The notes beneath the pieces were generated by a model. It was given only the letters and a program-made list of their open reading frames with translations. It was not told the origin of the DNA and searched no databases. Shown one piece after another: positions 21,801 through 32,147 of a stretch of 64,000 bases of DNA (the stretch's first letter is position 1; each line of letters starts with the position of its first letter). Made by a program: the position numbers and the translations under genes. Source of the stretch: Pampus argenteus (Eukaryota > Chordata > Actinopteri > Scombriformes > Stromateidae); NCBI GenBank assembly GCA_036937835.1, contig CM072870.1, positions 3,742,501 through 3,806,500 of the forward strand, written 5' to 3'.

Positions 21801-24770
21801 TCATACATGAGCGTTTCATAAACATACTGTCAGTGCCAGATGGAATTCATGAAATGAAGCTCTCTGTTCTTTGACAGAACCTCCCAAACCACTTTCTGAT
21901 TCTAGGAGAGTTTAACAGACCTCCAACCATGAGGAGAAAGCTCTTTTACATGTTTACAGAAACACTATTAAAAATTGAGTATCATTCAGATGTGATTGCA
22001 ATGTTGTCAGAACAAATATAAATTGGAGAGTGAATCTTTATATTGTTGTTTCATTACAAGCTCTTTGATATTCACGTCCTCAGACATGCCATATAAGACA
22101 GCCACAGGAACAATAGCCATTGAAGTAACTGACTCCAACGACCATTGTCCCACCCTGACCACCACCCACAACACTCTGTGTTCTGATGAAAAAACTGTTT
22201 ATGTTACTGGTTTTGACGAGGATGTCAGTCCCAACGCTGCTCCATTTACCTTCAGAATCATACCCGAAGGGACAAGAGGCAGCTGGGATGTTGAAGTCAT
22301 TAATGGTAAGAAAATGTGCTAAGTGGCAAGAGTCCAAAGGGGATTCATATTGTTTTCGTTCTTCTTTCACTTACGCTTGTCCCGGTGGGACCGATTGAGA
22401 CATAACTTTGCATTTATTGAAAAGCATATCAAAAATTCAATTTTAAACTCACTTCTTGAAGATGATGTGGTGTCTCTGAAAACTGAACTTTTTATTATTA
22501 GCAGAATTTATATTTGAATGTCATACAAAGAATTTAAAGAATGGAAATTTAATCTAGCTTCAATTGAAGCATACCTATTAGTAGTAGATAAGCATAGTTG
22601 CACTTGCATTACTAATATAAGTATAGATAAGACAGTGTGTGTTTCACAGCTCTCTATCCTTTGTTGCCCCTAGAAACGAGTGCCGCTCTTCACTCCGTCG
22701 AGGCCCTGTGGCCAGGCCCATATAAGTTACAGGTGGAGGTGTTGGATGCTCAGGGTGTGTCCTGCCCAGCCAATGAGGTTTTTACTGTGGATGTTTGTAC
22801 CTGTGTGGACACCAGGGACTGCAGCTTATGGGCAGCCAGACTAGTAACTCCATCATCAGAGCTCTCCATCTCAGCCATCTGCCTGCTGTTAATGGCAATG
22901 TGCTTACTGCTGTGTGAGTTGATTTTAATATTTTTTTTGTAATTAATAAGTTGCCCGACAAGCCCAAGTAAAAATAAGTTCTAATAAGAGTGGCTGTTTT
23001 TTGCCTTCTTTCCACAGTCATCCCTCTTCTCGTGCTATTGTGTCAGTGCGGAGGAGTAAACACCATCTTTCCTGACCAATTTAGTGATCTGCCATTTGAT
23101 GTGAAAGAACACCTCATATCCTACCACACAGAGGGCAAAGGCGAAGATAAGGTGGGTTGGTCCTTCTTGCCTTCTATTTATGAGAAGGAAAGGATACATC
23201 ATTAAACTTTTCACAGAATCAGTTAGAATTCAGCTATTATTGAAAGTGAATATCTGTAGAAACCAAGCTGCAATGTTAACATTTTATTTTTTTTCTGTTC
23301 TTTTTTCAGGAAGTACCGCTCCAACTTATTCCTGTCCCATTAGGGACCCAAACAGAAATTGGGACGGCACAGGCTTTGACTTTCAAAAGTGTTCCCGCGG
23401 CAATCCCAGAAATTCACCAGTCATTCTACAACAAATCTGTGGCAATGTTTCAGGAAACTAATCAGAGTTTAATGGAGGTTGACAACATCCACATGTTTTC
23501 AAAGGAATCATTCAACTGTGCCGCCAGCAGTGCTACGTTCAGCAGGCAAATGCTTGGTTCTGTTGATGATATAGCCCTGCCTGATGCTTTCCTCTGTGAC
23601 TACTACACACAGGTACTGCTACTATTTTTAGCTTTTCATACAACTAGATTCTCTTTTGTATTTAAGTTATTGACACCACTGTTCTTGTGATTTCTATGCC
23701 CGTAACAGAAAGCTGTGTATGTTGCGCCAATGAAGGACAGTCTGCTGATATATGACATCGAGGGCCAGGACTCTCCCGCTGGCTCAGTTGGCTGTTGCAG
23801 CCTACTGGAGTCTGACAACGACCTGCAATTCCTCAATGACCTGGGGCCAAAGTTCAAGACTCTAGCTGAGATATGTAGCCCTCCTACACCAACACCCACA
23901 CTTTCCCTAAAAGTAGCAGATACTGTCAAAACTGCAGTTGTTGAACAGGTTGTTAAGCCCAAGACTCAGTGTGTCGTTGAGACAAAGAATACAGGTATAA
24001 AGACAGATAACGTGATATCTACTAACATTTCCAAATCATCTGCCAGTACTGTAAGCACTGTCCTTCCAACCATGACACTTCCTCACTCTAAGGTTACTAA
24101 CATCAGTCATTCCTCTAACATCAGTCGTTCTGCTACTCTGCCCCGTCCAGCTCAGACAGTCATTCTACAGCAGCAGCCAGTTTACTACGCCACAAACCCT
24201 GTACTACAGCCCATGCACTATGTAGTTCAACCACAGTTACAGAACACTGTCTTGCTGGAGGAAAGGGCCCATAGAGGCAGTTTTCCAGGTCTGTACGTAG
24301 TTAGTGGGACAGAAAGTTCTTCTTCTGGATTTGTAGTCAGAGAGCTCCAGAGTCCTCCTTCTGGGCTTGTAGTCAATGGACTACAACACTCTTCTACTGG
24401 GCTAGTTATCAAAGCCCCTGACGGGCCCAAAAGCCCCACAAACCTTAACGGCCCCATCACTCCAGTCAGCACCGCTCTGGTGCTACCAGGGAGCCTGGGT
24501 GTGTCCCAGGGCTCAGCACATGTGGAGGGATGGAAAATCATGAGGGCAAATCTTGATGGCAATTATACATTAGTTCAGGATAAGAGCGGTCCACATGAGG
24601 CAAAGAGAGTGGATCCAGGCTCACCTCAAGGCACTTTGCTCAGAGGCACTACCCTGGTAATAGAGGCTGCTCCCCCTCAGGGGGTTTTAGGCCAGGCAGC
24701 CCGAGGGGGTGAGCACGGCATTCTGCCAGGACGCACTGTTTCTAAAAAGAAGGGGGTGAAGTTGCAATGA
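10346..24770 (+). CDS. dsg2: Desmoglein-2-like desmosomal cadherin, complete
   Basis: Coding exons: 10346-10402, 14747-14872, 15164-15319, 16144-16282, 17869-18038, 18672-18806, 20217-20402, 20511-21010, 21518-21660, 22084-22305, 22674-22913, 23018-23151, 23310-23612, 23709-24770 (14 coding blocks; a further small 5' exon is possible). Phases join to 3573 nt, 1190 aa. Residues 1-19 form a signal peptide. The propeptide is very short and ends in a furin-type RRKKR (34-38), so the mature protein starts EWILPP with the strand-swap Trp at position 2. EC1 ends in DQNDNAP (138-144), EC2 in DINDN (249-253), EC4 in DSNDHCP (554-560). EC3 carries an unusual Gly/Val/Asn insert near 370-412. The membrane helix is about 675-700. 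The tail has the plakoglobin-binding segment (GSVGCCSLLE, LGPKFKTLAEIC) and short SGLVV-type repeats resembling the desmoglein repeat region. EC3 (NWLAVFTFAKGNE) resembles vertebrate DSG2. Location next to ttr matches human DSG2. Confidence 0.88.
11640..14570 (+). mobile_element. L1/Tx1-like LINE remnant in desmoglein intron 1
   Basis: Three broken coding pieces appear in order. 11690-12230 resembles L1 ORF1 (coiled coil ALTERMSVNVNQAADHEQR, then LEGRSRR and IVSVPAGEEKGRP). 12870-13500 holds reverse-transcriptase blocks (ICPDQTGFIPARY, ILSLDAHKAFDMIEWPYL, CGVRQGDPLSPLLFDIALEP, TLYADDLLVCLADP). 13838-14452 is the C-terminal zinc-knuckle region (KVIHRLLYSKTKLNHIFPSV, CDKCCSAEGSLAHLFWFCP). A short A-run follows near 14562. 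Frameshifts, stops and an extra repeat at about 12230-12690 separate the pieces. The family assignment rests on the RT and C-terminal motifs. Confidence 0.75.
12230..12690 (+). repeat. Unclassified retroposon tail inside the LINE
   Basis: This AT-rich block separates the ORF1-like and RT pieces. It ends in GTGCTATACAAATAAAGAGG, a tail type common to fish retroposons and some 3' UTRs. I cannot name the family; it is either a nested insertion or the tail of a first LINE fragment followed by a second one. Confidence 0.4.
16629..17753 (-). mobile_element. hAT transposon with terminal inverted repeats and 8-bp target duplication
   Basis: The 1125-bp element starts CAGGGGTGTCAAACTC and ends with the inverse, TTTGACACCCCTG. 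It is flanked by ACATAGAT (16621-16628) and TCATAGAT (17754-17761), an 8-bp target duplication with one mismatch, as expected for hAT. On the minus strand it encodes the C-terminal part of a hAT transposase. It lies in the intron between the desmoglein exons at 16144 and 17869 and is probably immobile, since most of the transposase is missing. Confidence 0.85.
17050..17605 (-). pseudogene. hAT transposase C-terminal fragment
   Basis: The open part (17273-17605) reads FEKRLQVFGELETEF, LPVDIQLEIIDLQCDADLKG and FASVGLDTFYQCLLPG. After a break the family signature resumes at lower coordinates: CEQIFSVMNINKTK, SRLTHKHLNDILKV, TPDVDALVQAKRCQVSG. The order matches the end of ZBED/SCAND3-type hAT transposases. 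At least one deletion or frame change separates the two parts, so it is a pseudogene. Confidence 0.7.
18186..18380 (-). mobile_element. Third hammerhead-type hairpin element, in a desmoglein intron
   Basis: Read on the minus strand, it begins AAAGCCTGTGAATATTCTC, the same left end as the elements at 6061 and 7042, and carries arms at 18186-18203 and 18306-18323 that are an 18-bp perfect inverted repeat. The hammerhead boxes lie on the minus strand at 18247-18253 (CTGATGA) and 18223-18227 (GAAAC) with the paired CCTCT/AGAGG stem II. The right end stops at GTTCG, short of the CTACTTGAG end, and no target duplication is obvious. Confidence 0.65.
18215..18258 (-). ncRNA. Hammerhead-ribozyme-like motif (copy 4, minus strand)
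   Basis: Same boxes and stem II as the terminal-repeat copies, but antisense to the desmoglein transcript in which it is intronic. It would therefore not act on the desmoglein pre-mRNA. Confidence 0.45.
18828..18859 (+). repeat. (CA)n microsatellite just after a splice donor
   Basis: About 15 CA units start about 20 bases downstream of the exon end at 18806. Confidence 0.9.
19158..19615. repeat. Unclassified interspersed repeat
   Basis: The GC-rich block in an AT-rich intron starts around GTTGTAACGAGTGAGG and ends near GAAGTGGATGTGACAAG. Its composition and the AGGCAGGGTCGG-type body resemble fish interspersed repeats, but I cannot assign a family. A minus-strand frame across it shows no recognisable protein. 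Confidence 0.4.
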
Positions 24771-25250
24771 AACATGGATTGGCCAGACAGAGCAAATGGG
24801 GTTAGGGCCATTCACTGTTTTGGGAGTTGGTAATGGCCAAGAAAGGGAATGGGGCATGTAGCAGCAATGAAGCCAGAAGCCACACAGGCTGGAATGACTC
24901 CAGTTGAGATCAGGAAAATTTGTGTAAACAAGTTCTAAGTAATTCCCACCGAACTTCCCACTAATGACTAACGCCAGGAAGTTCAGGGTTGTGTCTTATT
25001 CAGTGGGTGTGGGTATATTTTACATTAAAACAAGCCTTTTGCAGAGCAGCAGCCACTATCCATAAATGACAACACAGTAGATAAGATAACATAGGGTTTA
25101 ATGGTGTGCTCAGTAATATCAATTAATTACTAAGTAGTTACTGATAAGGTTGTAGCAGTGTGTTTTTTTGCTTATAAATTGCACTTTTTATCTCTAAGAA
25201 CATGAGAACATCGGAGACTTTAAGTTACATATGGAAAACATTACTGTTGT

Positions 25251-25256
25251 AATAAA
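25251..25256 (+). terminator. Poly(A) signal of the complete desmoglein gene
   Basis: AATAAA occurs 481 bases after the stop codon at 24770 in an AT-rich 3' UTR. Confidence 0.55.
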
Positions 25257-27240
25257 ACATTTTATCAAATATATATGAATTTGGGGTGTTGTGGGAATCC
25301 ATTTGTTTACAATTACAATATTAATCCTTTAATATCCTGCATAATGTATGTTTATTTTTGCTTCATTGCAACTTCTTATTTGCTTGTAACTGAGATGCAT
25401 GTTGTCTTTCCGCGTCTTGGACTTTTCTCACCATCAGGAACATGTTTAACCGGTTAAAAGATGAGACAGAAAAACCATGTTGGCTTTATGAACATGTATG
25501 TGCGTGTGCTGAGGGGAACCAGATGTTCATAAGGTATAATTACCATAAGTCATTAAAGTATGATTATTAACAAATGCTGACAGCTGTCTTTTTTATGGTT
25601 GTTGGGGTTTTTTGTTTTGTTTTTACACATCAGTTTTGTGAGCTGCCTTTATCTTGTTTAGTTTTACAGTTATACAGATATGCTTCTACAGATCAAACTC
25701 ATACCAGAACTGTATCGTGGTTTCTTACAGTAGATGCATACAGCAATATTTATGTGCAATTAATACATTTTGAATAGTAGAATAGTCAAATAATTAGGGA
25801 TGCACCGATGCAATAACAATTCTGACAACCTTCAGTACTGATGCTGTGTTCTCCGTTTCTAAAATTTGAAATCTGTGCACCTCAATGTATGGAAGACGTA
25901 CTGAGGCCAGTGTTTTCTGCGGTATTAACCAAGGCATCAACAGCCATGCTTGATGGAGTGAGTATGAATCACAGTGGACGACTGGAATTTCATGACGCTG
26001 AAAAACCTGTAATGTCATGGCTGTGGTTTTGTTTGGATTGGATGTTCTAATGAAGGTGTGGACTGTCTCTCAGCTTTGTGGTGGCTTTCACAGTGTCTTT
26101 GATTAAAACCAGGTCGAACTTTTTATCCAGTGTTACCTGGTGAGGAATCACTGTCTTCTGTAAAATGTGTTATAAAGACCATATAAAGATTGTGTCTATA
26201 TTAAATATTTGACCCCATCTAAATACACAACATTTGGATTCAAAGTCAAAACATTTCAGTGGCAGGTTTCCAATCAGTTCAGTTTTCCAAGTGAGGTTAG
26301 ATTTGTTGCACGTCCACTGACAGAAAGTGAGAAATACCTGTCAGATGTTGCACTTTTCATCACATGATATTCGTCTCGTCTTCTTCTGCTTATCCGTGGT
26401 CGGGTCGCGGGGGCAGCATCTTCAGCAGGGAAGCCCAGACTTCCCTCTCCCCAGCCACTTCTGCCAGAGCCAGCTTCTGCAACCGGGGGTCGGACCGCCA
26501 GGGTCCCCGCCTCCGACTGCCGCCCATCTCTCTTCGCACCGTTCCCCCCCTGAGACCCCTCCCATGGGTGGTGGGCCCATGGGAAGGGGGTACAGCACCT
26601 GGTATTCCTAGGCGGTCTCCCATCCAAGTACTAACCAGGCCCGACCCTGGTATGGCTGCCCCACATGAAATTTTGAACTATATATGTAATATCTCACTAT
26701 GAGGTTTGTCATGTTGCAATTTTATAAAAGTTCAGTGCTTAGAACCTTAACACAGAAGACAGAGTCAGAACGATGGCAAAACACCACAAAAATGAAGAAA
26801 GTCGTGACTGAAAATGATGGTTTGTAAAGATGATCATAGCAGTAAGACTCGTTCCATTTTCCATTTGCGTGCTTTGATGTAAGCAGTAAGTTAGTGAAGT
26901 GCTACAAAGTACACTGCATGCGGGGTATTTTTACCTGCTATGCACCCCTGTAATGTTTGCAGATGATGTTGCAGTGCATCATGGAACACATAAGACCAGA
27001 ACAAGCTATTTTGAATGCAAAGTAGGAACATATCGATTGTTCCTACGTTGCACAAGTGTTCTTTTAAGGTCACAGTTTTTGTAATGTAGTCAGAACGGGA
27101 GTCATGTCCATAGGCTGTTACACCATATGGTAGTTGAATTCATGTGTAGATGACTAAGCGGGGCCTGTCTCTGAGTTCAGAGGGTTTAGCAGTTATTCAT
27201 TGTCCAAATGTCAACGTAGGCTGGCAGCATGTTGGAGGGG
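25257..27240. other. Intergenic sequence between desmoglein and ttr
   Basis: No coding exon is recognisable. Apart from the 5S-derived insertion at 26372-26661, it is AT-rich unique-looking sequence. Confidence 0.5.
26372..26661 (-). mobile_element. SINE-like element with 5S rRNA-derived head
   Basis: Read on the minus strand, the head (26661 down to 26591) is 5S rRNA-like. It has a GCCATACCA start joined directly to GGGTCGGGCCTGG, TTAGTACTTGGATGGGAGAC, CGCC and AATACCAGGTGCTGTA. About 45 bases of 5S, including the A-box part of the internal promoter, are missing at the joint. A GC-rich body follows, ending GGATAAGCAGAAGAAGACG, a tail type common in fish retroposons. Flanks CACATGATATT (26361-26371) and CACATGAAATT (26662-26672) match at 10 of 11 positions, consistent with a target-site duplication. 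Confidence 0.65.
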
Positions 27241-27248
27241 GGCAGCTG

Positions 27249-27256
27249 TTATAAGA
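27249..27256 (+). promoter_or_regulatory. TATA-like box of ttr
   Basis: TTATAAGA lies 62 bases before the ttr ATG, leaving a short 5' UTR of about 30 bases, as is usual for this liver- and brain-expressed gene. Confidence 0.5.
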
Positions 27257-27310
27257 CTGAAGGTCAGGCGTGATCAGCAGTCTATCTGCCTGCCGGTCCA
27301 TCAGCCAACC

Positions 27311-29259
27311 ATGCTTCCACTACTGCGCTGTCTGCTTCTAGCCTCTGCCGTGCTGCTCTGCAACACTACCCCCACCCCTGCGGTGAGTGTGTGTGTATGT
27401 ACGTGTCAGAATGAGAATCACTTAAATTAAAAAAAGATTTTCAGATCTTAAGGTTCATGTATCTCATATTCAGTCTGCGCGAGTTGTACAGTTGAAATTC
27501 ATAATAATTCATAATAAGTCTTCATACACCATCGCCAACAGAAGATGATCTTATGGTTAAAGAGGTCTTCAGATACAGGAGTGTGGAATGTGGGTAGATG
27601 TCTGGTCTTTTTAAGAAACGCATAGCAATAAGTATAAAGGTTGAGTCTAAATTCATTTATTCATACAGAAATGACATTTTAAAGTTCTGCATAGTGCTAG
27701 TATGCATGAAATAGTGAAGTTAAAATATGTATGTATATTATACAATGACAATTAATAAAATGACCAGATTGATGTTTGCCTCAAACACACAAACTCTAAT
27801 AATATATAATAATAGTTGTCTTTATAACAAAAAATTAAAAATAAATAAGGAAATTTAAAAAAAAAACAGATTTAAGCTTCAACAAGTACATTTCCTTAAA
27901 AACGTTACATTATAGTGAACTGGGTGCAACCAGCAACAGTAGCTTTTTTGGAAAAAATATTACCAACATTTATTTTCTGTTTGTTTTACAGACTGAAGTA
28001 AATCAGGCGATGACAACATAACAACATTGTTGTTGATGATTCTGTGACGAGGAGAGACGTCATTTTTACCGAACCATGATTTTAATTGATGCACACATCA
28101 GAAATGTGAAAGACTTTGCCTATTAGACCCCATCGTGACCTCATCGTGTTTATGAACAGGAGGTGCTGATGCAGCAAATGACAACTGACAGCAACATAGA
28201 CATCCCAGATTTAAAGATATGATTGGCTGATAGGAAATCAAAATCAGATTGGTTTAACTAAAAAGAGTTAATGCCGCTGATCAGCTGATACGTGACCGGG
28301 AGAAGCATTGGGAGAATGAGAATGAATGAATGAGTACACATAGTCTTCCTGCTTGATAAGCTTCAGAAGAGGTCAGATTGATCTGTTACAAGTTCATTGA
28401 TCTGCCTGGACATGGTTCACTGTGCCTGGCTTCGACTGCACTGCAAATACAAGAGATAACACATCTGTAGAGACTTGGTTTGGACAACATTCATCTGAAC
28501 TTCTCATATAAAAGAAAAAGAAAAAGAAAAGGTAGATAAATAAAAGATACCTTTCTAGGGACACTGGCTTGAAATTGAAATGTGATGATTGATATGACAA
28601 ATATCATTTGTCAGAGTAAAGTTTGTTATACATATCCCTGGATTTTGGATTTAAACGCAAAAACGTTCAATTAGTATTACAAATGAAAAATTCAAGCATC
28701 ATCTTTCTCATTGTCAGTTGAGGTCCGTGTGTTTCTGAAGCTGCATCCCAACGTTCACTATGCAGCTCTACATGCCTACAGTAAACTCACAGGGAATTTC
28801 ATCATCTAACCTTTGGACTAAAACAGGAAATCATACAAACAACATAACAACAAATCCATCTAGTAATCAGCGGGGATGCTAAAGATTCATTTGTAGATAC
28901 AGCAGTTAAGACAACGTGTGTAAACAACGTGTAAACAACGTGTAAACAACGTGTAAACATTTGGACTTAATGGACTAGGGTTGGACCGACGTCAGTGATG
29001 GCTGACAGTCATGGACCACTGAGCCTCTAGTCTTATGAGTAGCATCATAATTTAAAAGCATCCGCCTCCACCCGCATGAAGCTTTATCGCACTTGCACCT
29101 GGTTCACTGTCTCTCATGTGTTGAGCAAACACATGGAGAGGAGACACAACCATAAATATATATGCTATATGGTCATATGTATTATTATCTGGATATGAAA
29201 TGATCTATATCACATAGCCCTAGTTTGAGACTAAAATAGACATTGTGGTGCCTGAACCC

Positions 29260-29331
<72 letters not shown>

Positions 29332-31428
29332 TGAGACAGCAGTGAGAGAAAGGAGCTTGGGTCAGTTCTGGTAATAAAATGTGTGGCTGTGTTAGGACGG
29401 ATATTGAAAGTATGAACATGTGCAGCATAGTCTGTGTCTGTGCTGCAGGAGAAGCACGGGGGCTCGGATACAAAGTGTCCTCTGATGGTGAAAATCCTGG
29501 ACGCGGTGAAGGGGACACCAGCCGGATCAGTGGCACTCAAGGTGCATCGGAAGGCTGCTGACGGGGCATGGACACAGATAGCGAATGGGTATGTGTGAGA
29601 GTATAAGGTTTGCCAAATGTACATCTGATGATCCTCACTATTTGATTTCACCTCTCCTCGCTGCAGAGTGACGGATGCAACTGGAGAGATTCATAATCTG
29701 ATCACAGAGCAGGAGTTCCCAGCAGGAGTCTATCACGTTGAGTTTGATACCAAGACTTACTGGAAGAACGAGGGGATCACACCTTTCCATGAAGTAGCTA
29801 ATGTGAGTATCATGTGAAGAATATTAGAGGCTACTCTTTCAGCCTCTACTTTTACAGTGTGCATAGTTTAAGTTTCACCTCCAGCTCTGCAAGCTGGGGC
29901 CTGAATGCCCCTATAGAAATAGGCCACTATATTTCTGACACATTTCTGTTAAAATGCTTCTGCTGTCAGACTAATCAGCCTTCCTTTTGAACAACAAAGA
30001 TGTCCCTGTATGTTTGATATAGCGCTGCAACCAGTATCCGAAATGAACTTTTGACTCACTTGCCAAGGGGAATATTTTCAATATCACTTTCTTTCTTACT
30101 TCATTACTTTCCAAATTGATCAATTAATTTGGTCTATAAAAATTATAGTGAAAAATGCACTGTATACGTTCCCACAGCTCTTCAAAGTTTTATTTTCTCC
30201 AAACAATAGTCCCAAAAGCCATAGATATTCAGTTTACTATCATGTGTGACAAGCATAGCATCGTTGAAGAAATGATTAAAACAATTAGACTTTGCTCCAT
30301 GTGGTTGCATCTCTTTGCAGCTGAGGTAATCATCATCGATTCAAAGTCATGTTTTTTATACATGAGAGAGTCTTTGTGATGATTGTAGCAGGTCAGAAGG
30401 TCAGATGGGCCTTTCTTCACGATGTGTTGCACTGTTGGCACACATATTGTCTCTTTCTGTAATCAAACACCAGACAGGCACAGCACCGCGGCATATGCTC
30501 AGTTCATCAGTTCATCATAGTGTCTCACATAGATTATGTGTGGGCCATTTGCAAGCATCTGTAACAGCCTTATCAGCCACAGGAACAGAAGCTGCAAAGC
30601 CTTTTTTGTGCCATATCCTGCCATGCTGAACACATGTATGACTCAAGGAAAAATAACGATACGGCCATGAACCTCTTATCTTTTGCTTTTTGTTTGTTTG
30701 CATTGCATTAATAAAAATCTTACACTCTATTATACTATAGGTACAGATCAGATACAGATCAAGTATGCATGTATGAACATAGGTGGGCCGGCTGTGGCTC
30801 AGAGGTAGAGCGGATGGTCAACGGTTTGATTCCTCCAGTCCACATGTTGAAGTGTCCCGATGACATCGGTGTGTGAATGTTTACATCCTCCTGATGCGCC
30901 TTGTATAGTATCTGCCATCAGTGTATGAATGTGTGTGTGTGCGTGGGTGAATGCTGTCCACCTTAAAGGTCAGTCCACTTTAAGTGAGCCTGGTCAGGTT
31001 AAGCTAACCCACCTCTCTCAATCACATACTTGCTAGGCACGCAACCTCCACCCTGAGGTCTTCCTTAAAAGACGCTACTAAAACTACTTGTATAATATTG
31101 TAGTCAAACTGCCCAAAAAACTCAATTGCTGATATATTCGTCCTAAAATAGAAACTGAAAGAACTAAAAACTTCATCTCTAAATATTCATTTGTAATCAG
31201 CCACGGTGCTTCTAGTTTTAAATATTCACTACAAACAGAAAAAATTAAAATGTTTTCAAATCTGCTGTATTTTAAGATAAGAGCAAAGAAAAAAAACGTG
31301 GAACGATCCTTTTCTACTAACCCGGGCATTCGCTGAAAGTTGAATCAGTAGTAAAAGTGACTTTGCCCTCTACTTGTGTATGTCTGAGTGTAAATGCGTC
31401 TGTCATTGACCCTCATGTTCTGACCTGT

Positions 31429-31474
<46 letters not shown>

Positions 31475-31583
31475 GGCGGTGTTTGAGGCTCATGCTGAAG
31501 GTCATCGTCACTACACCTTGGCCTTGCTGCTCAGTCCATACTCCTACACCACCACCGCCGTGGTCACAGACACACACCAGTGA
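27311..31583 (+). CDS. ttr: Transthyretin
   Basis: Exons 27311-27382, 29449-29588, 29667-29802 and 31476-31583 join in phase to 453 coding nt, 151 aa. The product is a secreted homotetramer that carries thyroid hormones in plasma. Exon 1 encodes a 20-residue signal peptide (MLPLLRCLLLASAVLLC). The mature chain begins near EKHGGSDTKCPLMVKILDAV, with the family's KILDAVKGTPAGSVA strand, the EIHNLITEQEFPAGVY loop and the C-terminal HRHYTLALLLSPYSYTTTAV. Length and four-exon structure match vertebrate TTR. Intron 2 is only 78 bp. The intron 3 acceptor is unusual: a GT tract of about 38 bases runs directly into CGCGCAG with no pyrimidine tract. The gene is between desmoglein and b4galt6, as in human. 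Confidence 0.96.
28911..28958 (+). repeat. 12-bp minisatellite, four copies
   Basis: The unit ACAACGTGTAAA is repeated about four times in ttr intron 1; the first copy has a GT insertion. Confidence 0.85.
29262..29330 (+). repeat. (GT)n microsatellite
   Basis: About 34 uninterrupted GT units in ttr intron 1, 120 bases before exon 2. Confidence 0.97.
30020..30300. repeat. Decayed GCTGCAAC-type interspersed repeat
   Basis: It starts GCGCTGCAACCAG and contains a GATATTCAGTTTACTATCAT core typical of a common fish repeat with GGCTGCAAC ends. A better preserved relative lies at 42040-42360. Confidence 0.45.
30788..31085 (+). mobile_element. tRNA-derived SINE
   Basis: The head GGCTGTGGCTCAGAGGTAG holds a perfect A box (TGGCTCAGAGG, 30795-30805) and a near-consensus B box (GGTTTGATTCC, 30823-30833) of a polymerase III promoter. 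The body (CAGTCCACATGTTGAAGTGT, GTGTGTGAATG) is that of a common fish tRNA-derived SINE. A segment between the boxes is shortened. It lies in ttr intron 3. Confidence 0.65.
31432..31469 (+). repeat. (GT)n microsatellite abutting the ttr exon 4 acceptor
   Basis: About 18 GT units end six bases before exon 4; only CGCGCAG separates them from the coding sequence. Confidence 0.95.
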
Positions 31584-32086
31584 TACACCTGCACCTTTTA
31601 TACAGCCTGATGCAAGTATTGTCACACTGAGCCATTTTCACAAGCACACTGTAACATATTCACCTTCAGGAGGCTTTAGATTTAGCTGCATTGGTTTCAG
31701 TGATGTGCTGGTTATGGTGACTGGCTGTGTCTGTATTTTATATTATTGTAACAGTTGTGTGCTATTTGTGTTCTATGTGAGCTTTAAGGAGGCTGACAGT
31801 GCAGCTCTTAGCTCACTGTTGGTGTTTTATCTGACAGGAAATTCAGGATACTACAGAACTAGGATGCAGGATGCATGCTTCCTTTGTCTATTTAAGTAGA
31901 TTAATCATCACTTTATAGTGCTACAGTAATCCCTTGCTGTATGTTTAAGACATATAAAACATTTTGCTTTGAATAATAATTTGTGTCTGATTTTTTTTTT
32001 TTACTGTATCTGTATCCATTATGTTTCTCCTCTTAATTATTCAGATTTTTCCTTTAAATGGCTTCAGCACACTGTCCCAATACTCC

Positions 32087-32092
32087 ATTAAA
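32087..32092 (+). terminator. Possible ttr poly(A) signal
   Basis: ATTAAA 504 bases after the ttr stop. No AATAAA occurs on this strand between the stop and this point. Confidence 0.35.
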
Positions 32093-32147
32093 TACACTAC
32101 AAACTGTGCTATAAATATATACACATCAAGGCTTTTAAGAAAGGTGA

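Noticed and set aside
26591..26661. Functional 5S rRNA gene
   Set aside because: The 5' half is largely deleted, including the A box, and it lies between target duplications inside a SINE-like unit.
26364..26702. Overlapping GC-rich frames of 77-117 codons
   Set aside because: They lie in the 5S-derived SINE body and have no protein resemblance.
29220..29651. Minus-strand 143-codon frame over ttr exon 2
   Set aside because: It is a shadow of the ttr exon plus a poly-His/Thr run from the GT microsatellite.
30788..30840. Functional tRNA gene
   Set aside because: A and B boxes are present but their spacing is shortened and the sequence continues into a SINE body.
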